Shown piece by piece: positions 23,141 to 32,029 of a DNA stretch of 43,825 bases. The DNA is taken from positions 175,501 through 219,325 of the forward strand of contig MJCC01000021.1 in NCBI GenBank assembly GCA_001766655.1, read 5' to 3'. The position numbers were made by a program, and so were the translations under genes. This stretch comes from Phytomonas francai (lineage: Eukaryota; Euglenozoa; Kinetoplastea; Trypanosomatida; Trypanosomatidae). Under the pieces are notes generated by a model, which made no database searches, had not been told where the DNA came from, and was given only the letters and a program-made list of their open reading frames with translations. Every line of letters starts with the position of its first letter. Within the stretch, counting starts at the first letter, position 1.

Positions 23141-25669
23141 ATGGAGGTTCGGTGTCTATGCATTAAGACCAAAGCAAGGGCGGCATGTTCGTTCGGCAAC
23201 GAGGTTTGGCTTGCCCTCCAAAACGGTGGCCTCGGAGTCTACGACGCAGAAACATGCAAACAGCTCAAATATATACCAATTACTCTTGACGGCTGCAAGA
23301 ACTCTCAAATAAGGCGAGTTTCCGCAGTGCTCAATGAGGTATGGGCTGTTACTTCTGTTGGGGATATTTTTTCTGTGGACGGGCGAAGCTACAAGGTTAA
23401 AGGCAACTTAAAGGTTCCTGGTAGCGACAAGAAGGCGGAGCTGATTGATGTGTCTTTCAATGGATGCTTGGTTGTCCTAGCCTCAGAGGCTGGTTCTGTA
23501 TTGGCACTCCATCCGATCACGAAAAAAATGCTATTTTCGATCCCCACGTCGGCTTCTTGCACGGCGGTGGTGCAGTTTTCGTCAATGATCGCAGCAGGTG
23601 ATCGCATGGGAGCACTATATTTGTGTGATACACTGACACAGAAGTGCTTGTTTATTCATACTGAAGGCAAGAGCGACGTTCTCAAGTTGCTATATGAGCC
23701 CACGCACAACAGGCTCTGGGTGGCGCGTCGCAACGCTAATATTGACTTGTATGACTTTGAACCAAGTGACAGTAGATTCTTATTCTACAAAAAGTTACCT
23801 TCAATTGGTGTTGTGACCGGCATGGTGGCAGTGGGTGGGAGGGTAGTTGTGTCGACGTTCGAGAAACAGCTTGCTCTCGTGGATGCAGCCAACGCACGAA
23901 TCTTGCACATGCGTGCAGACATCCATAAAATGTTTATTCACGATATTGTCAAAGTGCGCCACACGGAAAGTGCCGAAGTATGGAGCCTAGGAAACGACGG
24001 CACAGTCTGTGCGTGCGTGGTGAACGGTTGCGCTGAGCCAATATATGTGCCCTCCCTTATAGATAACCAACCACCACTGAATGCGTCGCCGAGGTCAGGG
24101 ATTAATGTTACGGAGGCCGAGGATAAGCCTCTTACGACGATGCCTACGGTATATGAGCAGAGCAAACTCTTTGATGCCTTGGATAATCTGCGTCGAGCCC
24201 GCGAAGAGGCACAAGAGATGCGTTTGCGCTCCACGAGACTAGAGGAGTTGCTCAAAGTCAAGAATGATGAGCTCGCAACAAAGAGCAAAGAGCTGAAAGA
24301 CCTGGCGGATCGCGTAAGTGCGCTCACTAAGAATATAACGGATATTACGATCGAAAAGCAGTGTATCGAGCGCGAACGTGCGGCGATTCAATCCGAGCAT
24401 AACCTTGCAAAGAGCGAAGCTTCGCGAGTGAGCGCGGAGGCAACGAACGAAATGACTCTGAGAATTCGTGCAGAAGAGGAAGTGTCTCAGAAAAAATCGC
24501 ATATTATTCAGATGGAGCAGCGCCTCTGTGATGCGGAAAGTCTACTAGCTTCTATGCAGGCAGAGAACGCACAATTGCGTGAGTCTGTAGGTAACAGCGG
24601 AGTATCCAAAAGCGCCGGCGGGGGGGCAGAGCTGCCAATGTGTGGAGCACCAGCTCCAGCTTTGTTGGAGCTAGAAAAGGCACTGACACTAAACTACTCA
24701 TTCAGTTCTGCGCTGAATTCCATGGAGTACACCCTTCGTCGTAAAGAGGAAGAGGAGAAGGATTTGAATATGTTACTTAACGCTTATCGCCTCAAGGCTG
24801 CAGACCATGTCAAAGATTCTTGCCTTTCTGCACTGCTTATTGCGACCATCACGCGGTGCCCGGAGCGGTTTGAATTGCACTGCCCGGACCGGATGCTTTC
24901 AGAATTTCATGCGTACACCAACCCTTTTATTAACTTCCTTGACTCCTTGCGGAATGGAGATCCAGAAAAATACCAGGGTCTAATACACCATCTTCACCAA
25001 GATGCCATCGGTTCGTCCATGTCACTCGAAACACAGGAGCGTTTAGATCAGCTCCTAGTGCTGGCCTTCAAGAAGGGAGACTTGGTCGGCGCCGATGCGT
25101 TGGCAGCCTTTAGGAGGGGTATTTCTAGCCGCACAGCTAGCAACAGGATTGGGGGCCCTGTGCTTAGTCCACTGTCAGTCTCGACAAAGCAGAAACCACC
25201 ACCAAACGGGACAGGTGGTGTTTCCAGATCTTTTTCACCCACTGATTTTCTGGGAGCGGAAACTGTGAGTAATTCTGCCGTCCCCATTATAGCGTCCGTA
25301 GGCGAAAACACTACGAGTGTTTCTCCTCACCCTGTACAGACCCTCACGAGCAAAACGGACATTAAAGAGTATCGTGAGGTCTTTGAATTCATTTTGTATA
25401 CTAGACACCCGCTAGTGGAGCATTTAGTTCATTTGCACCAGTGGACTGTGAATCTGAAGCATAAAGTCGAAGCACTCTCATTGGAAGCTTCTTCGACCTC
25501 AACATTTCTCATTCAGAGTTCAACTTCCACTTCGGATTCTTCCAAAGTGGATCTGAAAAAGTCCCTTCAAGACATCAGACCCATGATAACAGAGATTGAT
25601 GAACTCGTTTCCTTCGTTGTTAGCAATTACCTCACTGCTGTAGAGAAGCAGCGGCTAAGCGTAGGGTAA
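23141..25669 (+). CDS. beta-propeller (WD40-like) and coiled-coil protein of unknown function
   Basis: This 842-residue protein falls into three parts. Residues 1 to ~310 contain repeated beta-strand blocks of propeller type (NEVWLALQNGGLGVYDAET, NEVWAVTSVGDIFSVDG, NRLWVARRNANIDLYDF, SAEVWSLGNDGTVCACVV), with the hydrophobic-then-W/Y-D spacing of WD40-like blades. Residues ~345-495 are a Glu/Lys/Arg-rich heptad coiled coil (LDNLRRAREEAQEMRLRSTR onward). The C-terminal ~340 residues include a conserved-looking helical block (~515-660: LNSMEYTLRRKEEEEKDLN, FINFLDSLRNGDPEKYQGL) and a Ser/Thr-rich linker. The layout resembles cytoskeletal or trafficking scaffolds, but I do not recognise the family. 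The start at 23141 follows a strong acceptor tract. Frame and stop (TAA) are clean. Confidence 0.85.
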   Translation: MEVRCLCIKTKARAACSFGNEVWLALQNGGLGVYDAETCKQLKYIPITLDGCKNSQIRRVSAVLNEVWAVTSVGDIFSVDGRSYKVKGNLKVPGSDKKAELIDVSFNGCLVVLASEAGSVLALHPITKKMLFSIPTSASCTAVVQFSSMIAAGDRMGALYLCDTLTQKCLFIHTEGKSDVLKLLYEPTHNRLWVARRNANIDLYDFEPSDSRFLFYKKLPSIGVVTGMVAVGGRVVVSTFEKQLALVDAANARILHMRADIHKMFIHDIVKVRHTESAEVWSLGNDGTVCACVVNGCAEPIYVPSLIDNQPPLNASPRSGINVTEAEDKPLTTMPTVYEQSKLFDALDNLRRAREEAQEMRLRSTRLEELLKVKNDELATKSKELKDLADRVSALTKNITDITIEKQCIERERAAIQSEHNLAKSEASRVSAEATNEMTLRIRAEEEVSQKKSHIIQMEQRLCDAESLLASMQAENAQLRESVGNSGVSKSAGGGAELPMCGAPAPALLELEKALTLNYSFSSALNSMEYTLRRKEEEEKDLNMLLNAYRLKAADHVKDSCLSALLIATITRCPERFELHCPDRMLSEFHAYTNPFINFLDSLRNGDPEKYQGLIHHLHQDAIGSSMSLETQERLDQLLVLAFKKGDLVGADALAAFRRGISSRTASNRIGGPVLSPLSVSTKQKPPPNGTGGVSRSFSPTDFLGAETVSNSAVPIIASVGENTTSVSPHPVQTLTSKTDIKEYREVFEFILYTRHPLVEHLVHLHQWTVNLKHKVEALSLEASSTSTFLIQSSTSTSDSSKVDLKKSLQDIRPMITEIDELVSFVVSNYLTAVEKQRLSVG

Positions 25670-26131
25670 ATATCATATTTACACAGAGCATATATCTTTT
25701 TCTTACCTCCTCCCCTCCTTCCTACTCCTTCCCCCTTCCCAAACAATCAAGTCAGAGTGTGCGCATGTAAACGCTTTCCTGATCCTCATACCAATGTACT
25801 TTTAAAAAAATGTTACAACGCCTATTCCCTGTTTATGTTTTTTTCTTCCTTTACCTCGTTTATATTTTTAGTAATATAACCTATGGATAGTGAGATGATG
25901 TATGCATACTTTATATAACGTCGATATTTAAGCAAAAATTCATCTCGAACATCTATATTTTCCACAGTTAAAACTCACTCTTGAGGAGATTCGATTTCTG
26001 TTGAGGCCAGTCTTAAAAAAAGTCAACAGGTTAAACTATCACTTCCTTTTTTTTTCTATATGTATGATCACATATCTTGGTAGGGGTTGTATCTCTTGAA
26101 TAACTCAAAAACTGTAGAAAGGTAGTGAGGC
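25670..26131. other. intergenic spacer with pyrimidine tracts
   Basis: A C/T-rich block lies at about 25700-25740 and a T-rich tract at 26042-26058, followed by the first AG at 26082-26083. The latter is the candidate acceptor for the next gene. No coding region is seen. Confidence 0.5.
26042..26083 (+). promoter_or_regulatory. candidate spliced-leader acceptor for the 26132 gene
   Basis: CTTCC followed by T9 and CTATATG; the first AG downstream is at 26082-26083, 49 bases before the ATG. Confidence 0.45.
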
Positions 26132-27091
26132 ATGCCGCGCGATGGGAACCTTGCGAATGCCCTGCCCTCAGATTCAGAGCTGAGTGCAACTTCTGGTAGT
26201 GCAAGCGACGATCGTGATGCCTCAGAGTCATCGGTTTCGCCAGAAGTTGAAGGAAGGCACGAACCGATGGAGTGGAGTCATGGGCTTGTGGACTACGAAG
26301 AGCAACAGGCAGCCGCTGTGCACCAGAGCCTTAGGATGAGCCATGAACACCGCCTGCGTCGGTTGCTTTCCCAGCGCCGCCTTGCACACCCGGAGGCCGC
26401 GCGGGTGGGTGACTCATACGCCTTTTTTCTCCGACCAGAACATCTCGGCGAGGATGACGCCGTGCTTCTTCAGACCTTCTCAAACGCTGATTTCTTTAAG
26501 AGTCTCTTGGAGGTGGTTCGAACTTCTCAATTGACAGGCAGCGGCCGGGTTGACACGGTTGTCATGGATGAGATGCTCTACAAAGCAAACCCCCTTTTCC
26601 GTGAAAAATACGCAATTTTAATGAGGGCTAACCAACATGACGGGGGTGACAGTGCACTTGGTGACACCAAGCTCGCTCGAATCAGCGAGTACATTGAGGA
26701 GGACTCAAGTGCACTAGCAATGGCGAGTCGTTGGCAACCGGTCTCGCTTCGGAAGCGTGTGGCGCGTGAGGGGGGCGCGCGTTTGTCTTCTAAAGGGCAG
26801 CAATCCGCCTTGAAGCGCCCACGGAAAGATGCAAAGGCTAGCTCTACCTCAATGGGCCTGGTGTCACAATCGATGCGGCAGTGGGAAAAGCATTTGGAAG
26901 CGGAGCTAGTTGTCGAGGGCGAGACCGTTGACAGCTTCCGGCAGGGGAAATCGAAGTCTAGTTATATTGAGAAGGAACAGTTCCAGAGGGAGGCACAGTG
27001 GAATGAATTTTTGCGAGAGAAGGCACTAGAAGAGCAGCAACGCGAATTGGCCTCGAAGCGTGCGATTCGTAGAGGAGAGGTGAATCCATAG
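26132..27091 (+). CDS. unknown hydrophilic protein, probably nuclear
   Basis: This 319-residue protein has no membrane segment. It has an acidic Ser-rich N-terminus (SDSELSATSGSASDDRDASE), a folded-looking centre (~75-170: HRLRRLLSQRRLAHPEAARV, LLQTFSNADFFKSLLEVVRT, DEMLYKANPLFREKYAILM), a basic stretch with KRPRKDAK (possible nuclear localisation signal) and a charged helical C-terminus rich in Glu, Gln and Arg ending AIRRGEVNP. I do not recognise the family; a chromatin, splicing or nucleolar role is conceivable from composition alone. Codon use resembles the other conserved genes here and the frame is clean, so it is very likely real. Confidence 0.75.
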   Translation: MPRDGNLANALPSDSELSATSGSASDDRDASESSVSPEVEGRHEPMEWSHGLVDYEEQQAAAVHQSLRMSHEHRLRRLLSQRRLAHPEAARVGDSYAFFLRPEHLGEDDAVLLQTFSNADFFKSLLEVVRTSQLTGSGRVDTVVMDEMLYKANPLFREKYAILMRANQHDGGDSALGDTKLARISEYIEEDSSALAMASRWQPVSLRKRVAREGGARLSSKGQQSALKRPRKDAKASSTSMGLVSQSMRQWEKHLEAELVVEGETVDSFRQGKSKSSYIEKEQFQREAQWNEFLREKALEEQQRELASKRAIRRGEVNP

Positions 27092-27378
27092 AATCCCCGG
27101 AGTTGATAGGGTGGTATTATGGCGAAAATCTCTTCTTGCTCTTTATTTTCTTTGCATCTCAGTTAACTCGGCAACTATGTGGAGCATTATGGCGCTTGCA
27201 TTCGGAAGCACTCAAGAGTAGATGCATGTAACCTTTTTGAAATTATTGGTCTCCTCTTTTTGTATTAGCTGCTTATTCTTGATAATAATTAATAAAATCT
27301 ACATTTTATCTTGTAGTTTTCTCGAGCTAAAAATCTATAGTTCTCACACGAATACCTATCATTTGAAGTGTGTCAAGC
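27092..27378. other. short intergenic spacer, AT-rich
   Basis: T-rich stretch at 27130-27160 and 27225-27265. A 68-codon frame at 27222-27428 overlaps the next gene in another phase and is not supported. Confidence 0.45.
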
Positions 27379-27690
27379 ATGGGTCAATCTGCCAAAATAA
27401 CTCGTGGGGGCAACAAGAAGCGCATTAATCAGGCGCGGCTTCAAGCTAAGATGAAAGCACAAGGTGCAAAAATACACACAACATCCATTAAAGAATCAGT
27501 AGATGTCAAACGCTTGCTTAAACAGAAAGCCCAGGCAATCTCCGGCGAGTTGAAAGCCAAGGCCTCCGCCAATTCGCAGGGACAACAGGCACAGCCTGCC
27601 AGTATTGTCCGCATGGTTCCTAAACCACAGCCTAACACCACTTCTGTGTCCCCTACAGGAGGCAGCGTAGCCCGACGCACAGCACCATGA
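27379..27690 (+). CDS. small basic protein of unknown function
   Basis: This 103-residue protein starts MGQSAKITRGGNKKRINQAR (ATG 27379; the in-frame GTG at 27370 is not the start). It is rich in Lys, Gln and Ala, helical in its first half and Pro/Thr/Ser-rich in the second, ending ARRTAP. The charge pattern suggests binding to RNA, ribosomes or chromatin; this is inference. The MG start could allow N-myristoylation, but the next residues fit the consensus poorly. Coding probability is supported by composition unlike the AT-rich flanks and by its position between two clear spacers. It is short enough that it needs comparative support. Confidence 0.6.
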   Translation: MGQSAKITRGGNKKRINQARLQAKMKAQGAKIHTTSIKESVDVKRLLKQKAQAISGELKAKASANSQGQQAQPASIVRMVPKPQPNTTSVSPTGGSVARRTAP

Positions 27691-28083
27691 GGGGAATAGC
27701 CTAAAAAGGGGACGTAGGGGGGGCTAGAGAGTATTTGAACCCTGTTACCACTAATTATCAGTTTTTTAAATGACCTTTTCTTACGATAAGATGTGTTTTT
27801 TCATTTCTGTCAACGATTAATATTTCCACAAGAGGTGCGTGCTTTCATATTTGAGGCCATGAAAAATTTTAACACATAGTTTTTCCCACGATGGTTTAAG
27901 AAATATTTCTATTTAACCCATTCCTTAACGGGGAAGGCTTCTCTAAATGGACGTTGTACACTTTTTATTCTACTCCATTTTTTTCTCCTTGTACTGTGGT
28001 GATTTCCTGTAGTTTACCGCCTGCAATTAGTCTACCAACCTTGCTATCCTACAACTTACAGTTTTTCACTAAACTACCCTCAG
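27691..28083. other. intergenic spacer before the ATP synthase c gene
   Basis: Pyrimidine-rich DNA at about 27960-27995 (TTTTTATTCTACTCCATTTTTTTCTCC) is the likely acceptor tract for the ATP synthase gene. A longer out-of-phase frame (27954-28526) crosses it and the gene and is an artefact. Confidence 0.5.
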
Positions 28084-28407
28084 ATGATGCGTCGTGTTGT
28101 CATTCAGCCCATCGCCCGCCGTGCGGCCGCGGTTTCCTCCACCGCCCTAACAGTTCGCTCACGCCACGCTTCCACCGTGGCGGTCTCCGTCCAGGGGCTG
28201 CACTACGTCGGCACCGGCCTCGCCGCCATCGCACTGGCGGGTGTGGGTATGGGTATCGGCACCATCTTTGGATCGCTCTTGTTGGCCTGCGCGCGCCAGC
28301 CAAACCTGACGAAATTGCTCTTCAACTACGCCATTTTAGGCTTCGCCCTGACAGAGGCTATCGGCTTGTTTGCACTGATGCTCGCTTTCCTCATGTTGTT
28401 CTCGTAA
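28084..28407 (+). CDS. mitochondrial ATP synthase subunit c (F0 ring, nuclear-encoded)
   Basis: This 107-residue precursor has a presequence of ~32-36 residues ([20 protein letters not shown], Arg-rich with no acidic residues) and a mature two-helix hairpin. Helix 1 is Gly-rich ([20 protein letters not shown]), the polar loop is ARQPNL, and helix 2 ([20 protein letters not shown]) carries the proton-carrying Glu91. Subunit c forms the membrane rotor ring that couples proton flow to ATP synthesis. In trypanosomatids the gene is nuclear, and T. brucei has several copies differing only in presequence; only one copy is in this window. ATGs at 28084 and 28087 are adjacent and interchangeable by sequence. 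Confidence 0.97.
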   Translation: MMRRVVIQPIARRAAAVSSTALTVRSRHASTVAVSVQGLHYVGTGLAAIALAGVGMGIGTIFGSLLLACARQPNLTKLLFNYAILGFALTEAIGLFALMLAFLMLFS

Positions 28408-28946
28408 AGAACGCAGTGAAAAGTAAGAGCCTCCAGTATGTGTGGAAGAATGGGTTGGGTGAGTGGACCCATTCCTCCCTCACTCCTTTTGGTGTGCTCA
28501 GTTATCGGTTAGTTATAGGGAAGTAAGCTGTGTTATAGTTGCCATGGTGTTGCAAATTGAAGTTAATAATAAAAAAAAATGAACTAGTAACTCTTATCGA
28601 TGGTTAGAATAAAGCAATATCACTAAAGTGAAGTAGAAAGGATGTACGGTGTAATGTCGCATGACTGTCATTGCATTATTATTATTAATAAGTAGGTATC
28701 ACTTGTCGTTATGGGAATATATTTCTGAGTGTGTCTTATTATAGGGAAGTTTTATCGTTTCCTTTCTGAGCCTTGGGGATCATATTTACGGATCTACGGA
28801 GAATGGTTTAGAGTTCGTTTTCTTTGTACATTTTCTTGTACGATTTTTCCCTTTTCATAACCCTTTCCCCTCCCCCCCCCCCCCCCCCCAAAAAAAAAAA
28901 AAAGATGAAAAACCATACCACAAATCTTTATCCTTTGTAGTATATC
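28408..28946. other. intergenic spacer with C18-A14 tract
   Basis: The spacer is AT-rich with a striking homopolymer pair: C18 (28872-28889) abutting A14 (28890-28903). The AG at 28903-28904 and another at 28939-28940 are possible acceptors for the next gene. If the first is used, the transcript would carry a short upstream ORF (ATG 28905, stop 28938-28940) before the real start at 28947. No gene is visible. Confidence 0.55.
28872..28903. repeat. C18 followed directly by A14
   Basis: Two perfect homopolymers side by side, 43 bases before the next gene's ATG. Length is likely variable and may be misassembled. Confidence 0.9.
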
Positions 28947-30020
28947 ATGTCGTATAAGCGGGTTGTGAAGTTTGGAGGAGTTGGACTCCTCACGTTAGCG
29001 TGTACTCTGGGCGGGGTTCGCTGGTATAGACTCGAGAAGAGACGAACCGAACTAAACAACGAATATGAAAAGTTGATAGTGGAATCTCGTATGTACAAGG
29101 AGGAGGAGCTGCGCTTTTCAAAGGAATTACGTGAGAGGGAGAAGAAGACGGCTCTCCTGCATGAGACCATCGACACACTTTGGCAGGACCGCCTCGAACG
29201 CTACAAAAGGGCGATCTTGGATCAGTACGCCTACCTGAAGGCGATGCCAGAGGCTTTAGGCTGTTTAAATGGTGTCACAAATCACTATCGCTATATGGCT
29301 GACAACATGCGCAAATTCGTAGGTTTTGATGTGTCATGTTGTCAACTACACAACCTCGCGCTCCTCCTTGAACATGCCCGCGCTGTTGGATTAACACGCG
29401 TTCTTGAAACGTTGCAGGAGTTGTTTGCATCTGAGCCTCTCATCATGGCGGCGTGCGAAAGTGTGGAACAAACCGTGGGGGTTAGTTGTCCCAGTACTGT
29501 GGCTGAGGCCAGCGTTGCCTTTGCTTTTTGCTTGGAGGCGCTGGACGAAGCAGTATCTCGCTGTTCGAGCACCTTTGAAACTGCCGTAGAAGCTTCCACT
29601 CCTAGCCCCGTTTCCGATGGCGTGCGAGAATTGGTGAAGAGGGCGCAACTTTCTACTCTCAGTCGTAGTCAAAGAGTTCTGGCCGAGAAGCGGTTAGCTC
29701 TGGAAAAGCTAGTGCAGCGCGAGAAACGCCAGCTTCGGACCAAGGAGGATGTACGTTCAGCCATTGAGTATGCAGAAAAGCTTCAAACCTATTTCGTAAA
29801 CCCCACCAAGGGTTCCCCTTGGTCTTTTATTAAACGTGAGGATGCGTTTACACATGCGGTCCGATCTGATGCCCAGGTGAAGCGTGCACTTCAACAGATA
29901 GAGCTGTGGCGGAATACAGCGGCAGTCTTTTTGCTGCGGCAACAGGCCCAAGATGTCCTAGATTGCTATCAATTGGTGCTCGCTGAATCACTTACAGGTA
30001 TAAACAATACCCAAGCCTAA
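28947..30020 (+). CDS. membrane-anchored coiled-coil protein, possibly MICOS/mitofilin-related
   Basis: This 357-residue protein has a single N-terminal hydrophobic segment (~9-25, FGGVGLLTLACTLGGV) after a short basic start, then a charged coiled coil (~29-90: RLEKRRTELNNEYEKLIVES). A long helical body follows, and a C-terminal block (~255-350) that alternates AIEYAEKLQTYF, WSFIKREDAF and FLLRQQAQDVLDCYQLVLAE. The layout of N-terminal membrane anchor, coiled coil and helical C-terminus with a conserved tryptophan-basic region is that of Mic60/mitofilin. Trypanosome MICOS subunits are highly diverged, so this is a suggestion, not an identification. Alternatives are any inner-membrane tethered scaffold. 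Frame and stop are clean. Confidence 0.75.
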   Translation: MSYKRVVKFGGVGLLTLACTLGGVRWYRLEKRRTELNNEYEKLIVESRMYKEEELRFSKELREREKKTALLHETIDTLWQDRLERYKRAILDQYAYLKAMPEALGCLNGVTNHYRYMADNMRKFVGFDVSCCQLHNLALLLEHARAVGLTRVLETLQELFASEPLIMAACESVEQTVGVSCPSTVAEASVAFAFCLEALDEAVSRCSSTFETAVEASTPSPVSDGVRELVKRAQLSTLSRSQRVLAEKRLALEKLVQREKRQLRTKEDVRSAIEYAEKLQTYFVNPTKGSPWSFIKREDAFTHAVRSDAQVKRALQQIELWRNTAAVFLLRQQAQDVLDCYQLVLAESLTGINNTQA

Positions 30021-30554
30021 AACGAGATGGTGGTAAAACTGTAAAAATGCAGTATTGCTGAGTTTCACGTTTCATCATGCTTGATTTATTTCTCTTGACA
30101 TGAACTGCGCTGCAATAAGTATTTGGCTCTATGCCACCGTTATAAAAAACTCGAGAAAGAGAATGGTGACCCTGGCCGAATTTCGGCGCATGTCATTGGA
30201 TGCATCCAAGATGAAAGTGGGTGGTCTTTGTTGCATGCATCCCCGCGTTCAATTGGTAGACTTGTTCTTTTTTTCTTCATCTGCAAGGGTCTCGGTGCTG
30301 TAATGTATATTTTGGGAAAAGCAGTTCATCTTGTCGGGACTATGATGGTGGATAAGCACCTGGATATGCGGTTAAAGGTTTGCCTTTTCTTTTTTCTCAC
30401 CTTTTGTTTTCTCAACATACTACAAGTGTTTCCTTTTGACGCATTATAGATAATATTCAAATAATTCTATTCACACGCACATACACACAACAGTCTCCAT
30501 TCGGGAAGATATATTCATCCTTTTTATTCTACATAATTGCCGTGAATTTCGAAA
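30021..30554. other. spacer containing an ATG-less open frame with two hydrophobic segments
   Basis: A forward frame is open from 30099 to a TAG at 30447-30449 but has no ATG until 30303. The translation looks protein-like: a polar part (ALCHRYKKLEKENGDPGRIS) and two hydrophobic segments (GRLVLFFFICKGLGAVMYIL; LKVCLFFFLTFCFLNIL). An ATG at 30100 lies in the neighbouring frame, so one indel right after it would give a ~117-residue membrane protein. Support is weak, and I do not count it as a gene. Pyrimidine-rich DNA and CAG at about 30490 may form the Rpn10 acceptor. Confidence 0.35.
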
Positions 30555-31556
30555 ATGCCAGAGGCTTGTTTTTTGTGCCTAGACTCAAGCGAATATATGC
30601 GTGATGGCGATCAGTTTCCCAATCGCCTCATGGCAGAGCAGGAGGCCGCAAATCTATTGGTTAACGCAAAGATACAAATGAACGCGGAAAATGTCGTCGG
30701 TTTTTTGACTACTGGCGGTCCAGCATGCACTGTATACGAGACGCTAACTTTGGATGTGGATCGCGTCATGGCGAGCCTTTCGAAAATCACTATCCGTGGC
30801 CCCAAGTGTCACTTTGCCAAGGGCCTGCTTATTGCCTCGCTGGCCCTTACCCACCGCACAAACCCCCGTGCGGAAAAGCGTATTGTTGCTTTCGTCGGGT
30901 CACCTGTGAAGGAGACACCAAAGGATCTGGAGTCACTTGCCAAGAAGCTGAGAAAGGAGGACGTAGCCGTCGACGTCGTCTGCTTCGGTGTGGAGGAGAA
31001 CGTGCCGCTGCTTGAGTCATTTGTCCAGAAAGTCAACCGCAATGCCAGTTCTCGTTTTCTCAGTGTCTCGAAGAACGCCAATCTAACAGACGTTCTCATG
31101 AGCAGTCCGATTCTCCTTGGCGGCGAAAGTTTCACGCCCGAGCGGAGTGGCGGCGCGAGTGTAGGCTTTGGTGTGGATCCGAACGTGGATCCTGAGCTCG
31201 CCATGGCCCTGCGCCTTTCGCTGGAAGAGGAACAGCAGCGACAGGCTGCCGTTGCGGCCGCGGCATCCGCGAGAGAGGGGGACGCGGGGCCTGCTTCCGC
31301 GGGCCCGCCGCCGGCCAACACAACCCAGCCCGGCCCGACAGCCGTGGAGCCAGACTTTTCAAACATGTCCGAGGAGGAGATGCTGCAGCGCGCGCTAGCC
31401 TTGTCTCTTCAAGAGGCGGCTCCAGTCCAATCACAAGGTCCCTCGGCGGCATCCAACGATGCTGCCAAAGCGAATGAGGAGGGAGATTCCGAGGCTCAAA
31501 AGGATTCCAAGGGAGAACGAGATAATGAAGAAACTGAGAAAAAGGACCAAAACTAG
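30555..31556 (+). CDS. RPN10: 26S proteasome regulatory subunit Rpn10 (S5a)
   Basis: This 333-residue protein has an N-terminal von Willebrand A domain (~1-185), starting PEACFLCLDSSEYMRDGDQF, with NVVGFLTTGG, CHFAKGLLIASLALTHR and KRIVAFVGSPV as typical Rpn10 blocks. Two ubiquitin-interacting motifs follow: ~212-227 (DPELAMALRLSLEEEQ) and ~272-288 (SEEEMLQRALALSLQEA). Rpn10 binds polyubiquitin and helps join the lid and base of the 19S particle. Yeast Rpn10 has one UIM and human S5a two, so this resembles the latter. The first metal-site pattern is DSSEYM rather than DxSxS, as in Rpn10 generally. The tail is acidic and Lys-rich. Start and stop are clear. Confidence 0.96.
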   Translation: MPEACFLCLDSSEYMRDGDQFPNRLMAEQEAANLLVNAKIQMNAENVVGFLTTGGPACTVYETLTLDVDRVMASLSKITIRGPKCHFAKGLLIASLALTHRTNPRAEKRIVAFVGSPVKETPKDLESLAKKLRKEDVAVDVVCFGVEENVPLLESFVQKVNRNASSRFLSVSKNANLTDVLMSSPILLGGESFTPERSGGASVGFGVDPNVDPELAMALRLSLEEEQQRQAAVAAAASAREGDAGPASAGPPPANTTQPGPTAVEPDFSNMSEEEMLQRALALSLQEAAPVQSQGPSAASNDAAKANEEGDSEAQKDSKGERDNEETEKKDQN

Positions 31557-32029
31557 AGTGGGCGGGTATAGCTGGTGGGGCTGGATCACCCTTCCAAGAG
31601 TCTCGGTTTTCTTTCTTCTTTAAAGTGTGTTTGCATTGGAAGTTTAAGCTTGGGGAAAGAGGGTGAAAAAATCAATATATCAAAGTAATTTGTAGGTTAC
31701 TTTTTTTTTTGTCTTTTTGGCGTAACGCAACGATGGGATTTTTGCACAAGACCGAGGATCTTTCTGGTATGACTTCTTGTAGTTGTCATGTTTCGCTGCA
31801 AATTAAGGGAATCCCTTAACAGCCCCCCTTTGAATACACACAGATATATGCACACTAGTATGAAAATATAGGATTGAGTATTATCTGTGGGAAAGAGCGA
31901 ACATTGAATTTTTGAATCTTTCAAGTGAATGGGCGTGCATCTTTTTTTTTTTTTTTTCCCATAGGCACTGAAGGGAATTAGAAATTGATCATTTTATAAG
32001 CGCATAAGGAGCGTGCATTTTGAAGGGAA
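31557..32029. other. intergenic spacer with T16 acceptor
   Basis: The spacer between Rpn10 and Miro contains T10 at about 31700-31710 and a T16-CCCATAG element at 31942-31964. An antisense 75-codon frame (31697-31924) has no support. Confidence 0.55.
31941..31964 (+). promoter_or_regulatory. candidate spliced-leader acceptor for the Miro gene
   Basis: C, T16, CCC, then ATAG with AG at 31963-31964. It lies 65 bases before the Miro ATG and is one of the cleanest acceptors in the window. Confidence 0.55.

Noticed and set aside
27954..28526. 190-codon frame overlapping ATP synthase subunit c
   Set aside because: Out of phase with the unmistakable subunit c sequence, which explains the region.
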